Shown here piece by piece: positions 1 through 6,410 of a stretch of DNA of 17,240 nt. Position 1 is the first letter of the stretch; every line of letters starts with the position of its first letter. Both the position numbers and the translations under genes were made by a program. Under the pieces are notes generated by a model. It was given only the letters and a program-made list of their open reading frames with translations. It had not been told where the DNA came from and did not search any database. This DNA is from an uncultured Selenomonadaceae bacterium (GTDB lineage Bacteria; Bacillota; Negativicutes; Selenomonadales; Selenomonadaceae). Location of the stretch: contig CAJOPJ010000009.1 of NCBI GenBank assembly GCA_905236325.1, positions 1 to 17,240 on the forward strand. The letters are read 5' to 3'.

Positions 1-1
1 G

Positions 2-133
2 ACAATGTGCAACTGCGGCGCGTTGAATCTTCCTGAACTTCGCGAAAAAGCAAAAATAACTTTGGTTTCAGCAACTTCGATTGTTGAAGGCGGCAGTCAC
101 GATGTTATTTTGCGCGATCAATTTAGTTTGTAG
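2..133 (+). CDS. guaB: IMP dehydrogenase, C-terminal fragment (5' end outside window)
   Basis: An open frame enters from the left edge and ends at TAG after 43 codons. The visible tail contains MCNCGA, then an EL-EKA helix, then a segment ending in EGGSHDV. This lines up position by position with the conserved end of IMP dehydrogenases, where M-YCGA, a helix with EKA and an E-x-x-HDV segment close the (beta/alpha)8 barrel. IMPDH oxidises IMP to XMP in GMP synthesis. The short, non-canonical ending after HDV suggests a divergent IMPDH or a related barrel enzyme such as GMP reductase. Its last 16 bases overlap the 3' end of the converging thiT gene. The identification rests on a short fragment and is moderately sure; the partial status is certain. 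Confidence 0.65.
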   Translation, partial: TMCNCGALNLPELREKAKITLVSATSIVEGGSHDVILRDQFSL

Positions 134-606
134 GCGATTATTTTAACAACAATGATAGTTAAAAGCATTTCGGGCAGGAGATAAGTTGCGTTGGCTATGA
201 TTGAATAGATAACAGGCGACATACCTTCCGGCGCGAAAGAACTGAAAAAAAATACACCACTGGCGAAGTGACAAATAAATCTGCCGAGAAAAGCCGCTAC
301 TATTGACAGGTAGCGGTTTTTTATTATTGCGGCAATTGCGCCAAAAGTCATAAATGGCAGGGGGTAGTCGAGTAAAACTTGCGCAGGGTGCAGTATGTAG
401 GGGTCGATTAAAAGCATAATAAAGCCGAAAACCGCGCCGCTAAGCATGGCGATTTTTGCGCCAAACTTCCAGCTGATTATCAAGATTGGCAACATTGCAC
501 ATAAAGTTATTGAGCCGCCTTGTGGAAATTGATATAGCTTTATGTAGCTTAAGATTGCGCTAAGTGCTATTAAATTTGCGCTTAGTGTTAGTTTTTTGGT
601 TGTCAT
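118..606 (-). CDS. thiT: ThiT, thiamine-binding S-component of an ECF transporter
   Basis: A very hydrophobic protein of about 162 residues with roughly six membrane segments. It carries the ThiT/YuaJ hallmarks: LYQFPQGGSITL near the N-terminus, YILHPAQVLLDYPL in the middle, and an N-A-x-YLLPE stretch in the last helix. ThiT captures thiamine outside the cell and hands it to the shared EcfT-EcfA1-EcfA2 module. The ATG at 606 is preferred because AGGTG lies six bases upstream; a GTG at 615, directly after the stop of the preceding gene, is possible but has no ribosome site. It is the last gene of the iorA-led unit, nine bases after the EIIC gene. No TPP riboswitch is visible before it. An ecfT gene lies elsewhere in this window. 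Confidence 0.93.
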   Translation of the reverse strand: MTTKKLTLSANLIALSAILSYIKLYQFPQGGSITLCAMLPILIISWKFGAKIAMLSGAVFGFIMLLIDPYILHPAQVLLDYPLPFMTFGAIAAIIKNRYLSIVAAFLGRFICHFASGVFFFSSFAPEGMSPVIYSIIANATYLLPEMLLTIIVVKIIAYKLN

Positions 607-612
607 TTTAAT

Positions 613-617
613 CACCT
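613..617 (-). promoter_or_regulatory. Ribosome binding site deciding the thiT start
   Basis: AGGTG on the minus strand, six bases before the ATG at 606. It overlaps the end of the EIIC stop codon and covers the alternative GTG at 615, so the ATG is the better start. Confidence 0.6.
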
Positions 618-1872
618 AAATCAAAGTATCGTCTTTAAGTTCTTCGCCTTCTTCGGCTTCTTCTTCAAGGCATTCTCTGTCTTGGATTTTCAAGAAAGGC
701 AGATAAATAAGCGTGCTTAGTAGTATGCAGATAATTTGTACAATTGCGCCATTGGTGCCGCTAAGTAAAAAGCCATACAAGACAGGCGGAGTTGTCCAAG
801 GCAAAATCAGTGCGCCGATTGGTTCCATAAAGCCTGTTTTAAGCGCAAACCACACTACATACAAGTTGCTTAAAGGCGCTAATATGTAAGGCAAAATCAG
901 GTAGGGATTGAACATAATTGGTAAGCCGAAAATCAGTGGTTCATTGATATTGAATAAGCCGGGAATTATTGCGACTTTGGTTATTGATTTTATTTGCCTT
1001 GATTTTGCAGTCAAAAGGCTTGCAATTATTAAGCCGAAAGTTGCGCCGCAGCCGCCGGCTCTGACCAGTACGCCTTCGACTTGCGAGGTAAATATTTTGT
1101 AGTTTTCAATGCCTTGCACGCCGGCTTCTATTAACGCTTGATTGTCCATTGAATTGGCAGTTACCAATGGCGTGACTATTCCGCTCATCAAGTTTGGACC
1201 ATGGACTCCAAGCCAGAAAAAAAAGCTTTGTAGGCTGATTATTATCGACGCGCCGACTAAGCTGTCACTTAAGCCTTGCAGGGGCATTTGTATTAACCTA
1301 AACACCAACTCCGGCAATGTGGTTTCGGCGGACGCTTTTAATACGCCGTTCATTACTACCGCTGTTGTAAACAATATTATTGCCGGCAATACGCCATTGA
1401 ACGACCTGATTATTGCGCGTGGTACACTGCTTGGCAGTTTTATTACCCAGCCGCGTTTTGTGCAATTACAAAATATAAAGCTACTATAAAATGCTACCAT
1501 TACCGCCGTGATTAAGCCATTTGCACCTAACCAAGATGTATCCGGCAATAATATAAAAAATGTCGCTATACTTAGGCAACTTGCCATATTTGCATCGCAG
1601 CCTTCTCTCAAGGCGTAGTGATAGCTTATGCTTAACAACACAAATATTGCTAAGATACTGAATGTGGCGTTTGACACTGCCAGCATTGAGTTTATAAATG
1701 TTTCGCCGACAAATTCAGCATATCCAGGCACAGGTATATTTGCCAAAAGCAAAAAAATACTTCCACCTATTGTGAATGGTACTGTCATTATAAAACCATC
1801 ACGCATTGACGCTACCGGCTTGTATTTTATAAACTTTCCTGCCATTTGGCTAAATTTATCTATACTGTTCAC
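616..1872 (-). CDS. PTS EIIC permease, cellobiose/lactose (Lac) family, stand-alone
   Basis: A 418-residue polytopic membrane protein matching Lac-family EIIC (CelB/ChbC type). The sugar-site residues of this family are visible: His224 in WLGVHGPN and Glu311 in FNINEPLIFGLP; PWTTPP follows near residue 358. EIIC translocates a beta-glucoside or disaccharide that EIIB phosphorylates. No EIIA, EIIB or phospho-glycosidase gene is in the window, so it either borrows soluble partners or acts as a sugar sensor. It starts with GTG immediately after the TAA of the hybrid kinase gene, with GAGG eight bases upstream inside that gene, implying translational coupling. The last 20 residues are strongly acidic, which is odd for this family. 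Family assignment is sure; the substrate is unknown. Confidence 0.9.
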   Translation of the reverse strand: MNSIDKFSQMAGKFIKYKPVASMRDGFIMTVPFTIGGSIFLLLANIPVPGYAEFVGETFINSMLAVSNATFSILAIFVLLSISYHYALREGCDANMASCLSIATFFILLPDTSWLGANGLITAVMVAFYSSFIFCNCTKRGWVIKLPSSVPRAIIRSFNGVLPAIILFTTAVVMNGVLKASAETTLPELVFRLIQMPLQGLSDSLVGASIIISLQSFFFWLGVHGPNLMSGIVTPLVTANSMDNQALIEAGVQGIENYKIFTSQVEGVLVRAGGCGATFGLIIASLLTAKSRQIKSITKVAIIPGLFNINEPLIFGLPIMFNPYLILPYILAPLSNLYVVWFALKTGFMEPIGALILPWTTPPVLYGFLLSGTNGAIVQIICILLSTLIYLPFLKIQDRECLEEEAEEGEELKDDTLI

Positions 1873-4575
1873 TTACTTTACCTCTTCCAATTCTCTTATC
1901 ACTCTTTCCCAGTCAAGTTTTTCTGTTGCCTCCTTGATTTTTTTATACCTTTCTTTGTAGGTTTCCGTCAAACTATACTCCTCCAGTGTTTGGAATATAT
2001 ATTGCATATTGTCATAATCAAATCTTGCCGCAAATTCTTTCATTGTTTCAAATGCTTCGACAATTGTTTTTTCATCAAGCATTGGCTTTTCGCTATTATC
2101 TTCTTCTGCTTTGATTAAAGGCTTTAATTTTTCAAGGTAACTGCGGTACAAGTTCATCAGCGCGGCGTGATTTAGCTTGATTTCATCAATATAGCCACTA
2201 TTGCCGGCATCTTCAAGGCGTTTTGCGCGTTCGGAAAGTTCAGCTGCGCCAATGACTTTTGCAGTTGATTTTAGTGCGTGAACTTTGGTTGTGTAATTTT
2301 TCCAATCTTCAGAATTATAGTACAGGTTAATTTCTTCCGAGCCGGAAATTATTGAATTTGCAAAGACTTCCAAAACATCAAGATAAGCCTCTTCGCCGCC
2401 GCAATGTTCAATTCCATAACCGACGCTTATACCTTGAACATTCAACAACCAATCAGGTAAAGTAGTTGGTGGTTTGTCGTTGTCAGTTTGTGGCTGATTT
2501 TCTGCAGACTGAACCTTTTCCGGCGGCAAATATTTAACAATTAAATCTTCCAACTTGTCGGAGTTAATAGGCTTAGTTAAATAATCATTAAAACCGGCAG
2601 CAATATATTGTTCGCGTGCACCGGTAATAGCATTTGCAGTCAAGCATACAGTCGGCGTGTTTTTGTTTAAATTGTCAGAAAGATTACTCAGCGCGTGCAA
2701 AGTATCAATACCATCCATACCGGGCATCATATGATCAATAAAAATAATGTCATAGCTTTTTTTGGTCGCTAATGCAAGACAATCGGCACCTGATTGCGCA
2801 GTGTCAATATTTATATTTGTTTGCTTTAATAAGCCTTTAAAGACAGTCAAGTTCATTGGCGTATCATCAACAACCAAAATATTGGCAGTCGGCGCAATAA
2901 AACTTGCACGATAAACAATTTTTGTTTGCGCGTGAGTGAGAAAATTTCTAAAGTCACCAATAGGTGTTGGATTAAGAACCTGTTGAAGAATCTGAAAGCT
3001 GAAAGTTGAGCCTTGCGAATAAACACTGTCAACAGAAAGTTTTGCGCCCATTAAGCCGAGCAGTTTATTGGTAATGTTCATGCCAAGTCCTGTGCCTTCG
3101 ATATTGCGATTGCGTTTTTCTTCAATGCGCTCAAAGGCAGTATACAGCTTATCAATATCTTCTTTTTTAATACCAATGCCGGTATCGGAAACGCTAATGC
3201 AAAGATAAATAAAATTATCGCCCTTCGGAATGGAATTAAGGCGCAAAGTTACAGTGCCTTTTTCGGTGTATTTAACAGCATTGGTTAAAAGGTTAGTGAT
3301 AACTTGGCGAATACGAACTTCATCGCCGAACAGAACAGCCGGAATTTGTGGAGCGGCTTCAACTTCAAGTCGTAAGCCTTTATTTTCGGCGCGTTTTTGT
3401 ATCATATTGATAAGGTCGTTAAGCAAGGAGGAAACATGGTATTCAGCAGGAATAATTTCCATTTTGCCGGCTTCAATTTTAGAAAAATCTAAAATGTCAT
3501 TGATAAGTTGAAGGAGATTGGTAGCGGCGTGACGCAAATTTTGAGCATATTCCAAAATTGACTGTTCAGTAGATTCGCGCAAAATCATTTCGTCCATACC
3601 GATAATAGCGTTAATAGGCGTGCGGATTTCGTGCGACATATTGCTTAAGAACTGCGATTTAGCTTTGTTGGCAGAATCGGCAATGATAGATTGTTGTGCA
3701 AGTTCCTCAGCTTGTCTTTTGCGAAATAGATAAGCGCAAAGCAACAGTGCCGAAAAAGCCAAAGCCAAAAAAAGCAAATCCAGCAAGGTATAGATGTAAT
3801 CAATTGCGCCGACCAAATCGTCCCATTCAACATAGCCTGAGAACTTGATATTGTCCTGTTGCGAGATATAGGTAGTGAATAAGAAAAATGCGTATTCGGG
3901 ATTTTCGGCGTAATAGGTATTGGGCATATTGCCAATTGCGTCAGTTTTAAGTTGATTTAAAACAGGCAAAAAATCTTGAACTTCAGAGCGTGCAATTTGT
4001 GGATAAGCGCCTTCATCAAGGAAAATCCAATCTTCGCCTTGCGAAAGAATCAGCGTCGATTTGCCATTAAAGCTGGAAACCTTAAAAACCTGTTGAGTTG
4101 CGTTGTCAGAAAAGACTTCAAAAAACAGGCAAGGCTGATTCTGATAAACAAAAGGCACAGTAAAAACAAGCCCAAAGCCTGAAAAGTAATTTACAGCTTG
4201 CCTGTCCATAGGAAGTTGACTTTGGATTTCGGCAGGAATCCTATCATTCTGCTCATCAGACATTCTCTCAATCTGCCTATCAGAAAAAATAATACCGCGA
4301 AAATGTCCCTCAATCGCAGAAATTGTATCAATAGCCTCTTCCAGTGTAATTTTGCCTGAAGCTAATAAATCAGCGCGCATTTGAAGTTCGGCTTTTTCAC
4401 GCTCGAAGCGTTCAAAATATGCTTTGGATATGCTGTTAGATTGTTGACTTGTTGCGCCTTTTAGTGATTCAATTATTGCAAAATCAACTTTTTCAAAAAC
4501 AGCCAGGCGGACTAAGATAAGCAAAATGCACATTATAGTAAATTCAAAAGCAGCCCTAGTTATAAATTTTTTCAT
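1873..4575 (-). CDS. Membrane hybrid sensor histidine kinase (sensor-HisKA-HATPase-REC-HPt)
   Basis: A 900-residue inner-membrane kinase. Segments in order: TM helix at about 8-26; an extracytoplasmic sensor region at about 27-260 that I cannot assign to a family; TM helix at about 261-283; HisKA with phospho-acceptor His315 in MSHEIRTP; HATPase with the N-box NLLTNAVKY near 428, DTGIGI near 464 and GTGLG at 494-498; a receiver domain with Asp570/Asp571, phospho-acceptor Asp614 and Lys668; an HPt domain with His766 in HALKS; and a charged helical tail at about 825-900. All phosphorelay residues are intact. It begins ten bases after the response-regulator/GGDEF gene with AGGTGG as ribosome site, so that regulator is its likely output. 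The EIIC gene follows with no gap. The stimulus is unknown. Confidence 0.95.
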   Translation of the reverse strand: MKKFITRAAFEFTIMCILLILVRLAVFEKVDFAIIESLKGATSQQSNSISKAYFERFEREKAELQMRADLLASGKITLEEAIDTISAIEGHFRGIIFSDRQIERMSDEQNDRIPAEIQSQLPMDRQAVNYFSGFGLVFTVPFVYQNQPCLFFEVFSDNATQQVFKVSSFNGKSTLILSQGEDWIFLDEGAYPQIARSEVQDFLPVLNQLKTDAIGNMPNTYYAENPEYAFFLFTTYISQQDNIKFSGYVEWDDLVGAIDYIYTLLDLLFLALAFSALLLCAYLFRKRQAEELAQQSIIADSANKAKSQFLSNMSHEIRTPINAIIGMDEMILRESTEQSILEYAQNLRHAATNLLQLINDILDFSKIEAGKMEIIPAEYHVSSLLNDLINMIQKRAENKGLRLEVEAAPQIPAVLFGDEVRIRQVITNLLTNAVKYTEKGTVTLRLNSIPKGDNFIYLCISVSDTGIGIKKEDIDKLYTAFERIEEKRNRNIEGTGLGMNITNKLLGLMGAKLSVDSVYSQGSTFSFQILQQVLNPTPIGDFRNFLTHAQTKIVYRASFIAPTANILVVDDTPMNLTVFKGLLKQTNINIDTAQSGADCLALATKKSYDIIFIDHMMPGMDGIDTLHALSNLSDNLNKNTPTVCLTANAITGAREQYIAAGFNDYLTKPINSDKLEDLIVKYLPPEKVQSAENQPQTDNDKPPTTLPDWLLNVQGISVGYGIEHCGGEEAYLDVLEVFANSIISGSEEINLYYNSEDWKNYTTKVHALKSTAKVIGAAELSERAKRLEDAGNSGYIDEIKLNHAALMNLYRSYLEKLKPLIKAEEDNSEKPMLDEKTIVEAFETMKEFAARFDYDNMQYIFQTLEEYSLTETYKERYKKIKEATEKLDWERVIRELEEVK

Positions 4576-4585
4576 TTTTTGCCAC

Positions 4586-5797
4586 CTACTTAATCACTTC
4601 GCAAACAACCTGAAACTCCTTCCAACTGACAAGCTGACTATCAATATCGCGCCCAAAAATCAAAACCAAAATCTTGTCGCCGGCTTGAGTAATACAATCA
4701 CTGTTATTAAGCAACTTAAAAAGCCTCAATTTAAAATCCGGTTCTGAATCAGCCTGCACAACAAAACTCAACAAATGCAAGGATTGATTTTGAAAAACAG
4801 CTATCCTGTTAAGCAGCCGATAAATATGCTTAAATGTTTCCTCATCAACAAAATAAGCCGCCTGACCGATATTGCGCTCAGAAAGTATCATCTGCGTGAG
4901 TTTAGTTTCATCTTTCTCACTTTGCGACTTTTCACCACTTATAGCCAGGCCGTGCTTGCCATGTTGCTTAACCTGATAAAGTGCAGCGTCCGCCAAAGCC
5001 AAAAGTTTTTCATAATCACTTTGCATATCATTTATTGCTACGCCAACCGATACACCAAGCGGAATTTCAAAATCCTCGCCCAAGAATTTTTTAGCAAAAT
5101 AAATCAACTCATCGTTCAGGAAAATAGCCTTCTCTTGCAAAGCAGATTCTGCAGTTACATTGCACAGGTAGCAAACAAATTCATCGCCGCCAAGCCTGCC
5201 GGCTAAGTCGCCCGGTTGCATAATGCGCTTGATAAGCTCAACTGCCGAAATTAAAACACAATCGCCCAGCGCGTGACCATAAACATCATTAACCAACTTA
5301 AAGCTATCCAAGTCAATCATCAAAAGTGCGCCGGCTTTTGTTTTTATCAGCTTATCTATCTCAAGCCTTGCGTAGGCCTTATTTAACAAGCCTGTCATTG
5401 GATCTGTAGAAGCCTGAACTGTCAACCCACGCACTTTATCTAAATTGTTCATAACATTTTCAACGCGCTTTAAAAGCACATCTGCCTTGCAAGGCTTGCG
5501 TATATAATCAGCCGCACCAAGCGCAAAGCCAATAGATTCAGATTCCGCACTTTCATCTGCAGTCATAAAAATCACCGGCACTGCCAGTTCAAATTTTTCA
5601 TGCAAAATTCTGTGCATTTCATAACCGTCCATTTCCGGCATTCTCAAATCTGACAATATCAAATCCGGCTTTTCCGAAGCAAAAAGCTCTATCGCCTCTA
5701 TTCCACTTGACGCTGTCACTATTTCATATTTTTGTGACAATATCTTGCTTGCAATGTGCCGCATAACCGGCTCATCATCAACTATCAATACTTTCAT
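4586..5797 (-). CDS. Response regulator with diguanylate cyclase (REC-GGDEF) and extra C-terminal domain
   Basis: A 403-residue cytoplasmic protein. The receiver domain (1-120) has Asp7/Asp8, phospho-acceptor Asp50 and Lys101. The GGDEF domain (about 130-285) has Asp162-x-Asp164, the FKxxND and GHxxGD motifs, and an intact GGDEF at 203-207, so it should make c-di-GMP. The product-inhibition I-site (RxxD five residues before GGDEF) reads QPGD, so feedback control is probably lost. Residues about 295-403 form a third domain, possibly a degenerate GGDEF-like fold; I cannot name it. The ATG at 5797 is chosen because MKVLIVDDEP is a standard receiver start; a TTG at 5818 would add seven atypical residues. 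The start overlaps the iorB end by 20 bases. The kinase gene follows, indicating a cognate pair. Confidence 0.93.
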   Translation of the reverse strand: MKVLIVDDEPVMRHIASKILSQKYEIVTASSGIEAIELFASEKPDLILSDLRMPEMDGYEMHRILHEKFELAVPVIFMTADESAESESIGFALGAADYIRKPCKADVLLKRVENVMNNLDKVRGLTVQASTDPMTGLLNKAYARLEIDKLIKTKAGALLMIDLDSFKLVNDVYGHALGDCVLISAVELIKRIMQPGDLAGRLGGDEFVCYLCNVTAESALQEKAIFLNDELIYFAKKFLGEDFEIPLGVSVGVAINDMQSDYEKLLALADAALYQVKQHGKHGLAISGEKSQSEKDETKLTQMILSERNIGQAAYFVDEETFKHIYRLLNRIAVFQNQSLHLLSFVVQADSEPDFKLRLFKLLNNSDCITQAGDKILVLIFGRDIDSQLVSWKEFQVVCEVIK

Positions 5798-6368
5798 TGT
5801 TCTTTTTTCCCAACTCAAACGCCTTCAAGTTCAATTCCAGAAATTTTGCCGGCACATTTGCTTTCAATGACTTCAACCACAAGTCTTCAGGTATATCAAA
5901 ATAATGACTCAACCTGCCAAGAAGTACAACATTAACTGCCTTAACCGAACCTGCCTTCAAACTAAGTTCAAGACAATTCAGCGCATCAACTTTAACGCCT
6001 TTTGATTTCAGTTTGTCAATCAGTTTTTCAGGATACTTTGCCGCACCTGTAATTACCGGCATTGGCTCAATCTGCTGTGTATTTGTAACTACCTGACCTT
6101 GAGGCTTTAAATACTTAAGCCACCTGGCAGTTTCAAGCAACTCAAATGACACAATAAAATCAGCCTGTCCTTCGTCAATCACCGGCGAATAAACTTTATC
6201 GCCAAATCGCACATAGGTAATAACACTTCCGCCGCGCTGACTCATTCCGTGCACTTCCGACACTTTGACATCATATCCTTGACTTAAAAACAAATGTCCA
6301 AGCGTCTTGCTAGCCAAAAGTGAACCTTGCCCGCCCACTCCAACTATAATTATATTTTTTGTTTCCAT
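5778..6368 (-). CDS. iorB: Indolepyruvate:ferredoxin oxidoreductase, beta subunit
   Basis: A 196-residue protein beginning with IIIVGVGGQGSLLASKTLG, the signature of the gamma/beta domain of 2-oxoacid:ferredoxin oxidoreductases, followed by EVHGMSQRGGSV and SFELLETARWL as in IorB. With IorA it oxidatively decarboxylates aryl-pyruvates such as indolepyruvate to aryl-acetyl-CoA while reducing ferredoxin, a step in fermentation of aromatic amino acids. The ATG at 6368 is preferred because GGAAGGTG stands just upstream; a TTG at 6383 is in frame but lacks a site. It lies 42 bases after iorA. Its 3' end overlaps the start of the response-regulator gene by 20 bases, which ties this metabolic gene to the signalling genes in one message. 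Confidence 0.92.
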   Translation of the reverse strand: METKNIIIVGVGGQGSLLASKTLGHLFLSQGYDVKVSEVHGMSQRGGSVITYVRFGDKVYSPVIDEGQADFIVSFELLETARWLKYLKPQGQVVTNTQQIEPMPVITGAAKYPEKLIDKLKSKGVKVDALNCLELSLKAGSVKAVNVVLLGRLSHYFDIPEDLWLKSLKANVPAKFLELNLKAFELGKKNNESIDS

Positions 6369-6384
6369 AATTTCACCTTCCAAA

Positions 6385-6408
6385 CTGACAATATGACTAT
6401 CTGACTAT
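6385..6408 (-). repeat. Three imperfect 8-bp tandem units between iorA and iorB
   Basis: On the plus strand the units CTGACAAT, ATGACTAT and CTGACTAT follow one another without spacing. They fill most of the 42-base gap between iorA and iorB. They share the core TGAC plus a two-base TA/AA step. The array is too short to form a hairpin and has no known role; it may be chance or slippage. Confidence 0.4.
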
Positions 6409-6410
6409 TT

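Noticed and set aside
607..640. TPP riboswitch before thiT
   Set aside because: Only nine bases separate thiT from the EIIC stop and nothing like a THI element is visible there or in the short iorA leader.
1142..1489. Plus-strand open frame of 115 codons opposite the EIIC gene
   Set aside because: It lies wholly antisense to a well-supported membrane-protein gene, has no family motif and no ribosome site.
4775..5206. Plus-strand open frame of 143 codons opposite the GGDEF gene
   Set aside because: Antisense shadow; the minus-strand frame carries all GGDEF motifs and this one shows none.
5798..5818. Upstream TTG start for the REC-GGDEF gene
   Set aside because: It adds seven residues before the standard receiver opening and lengthens the overlap with iorB; no better ribosome site supports it.
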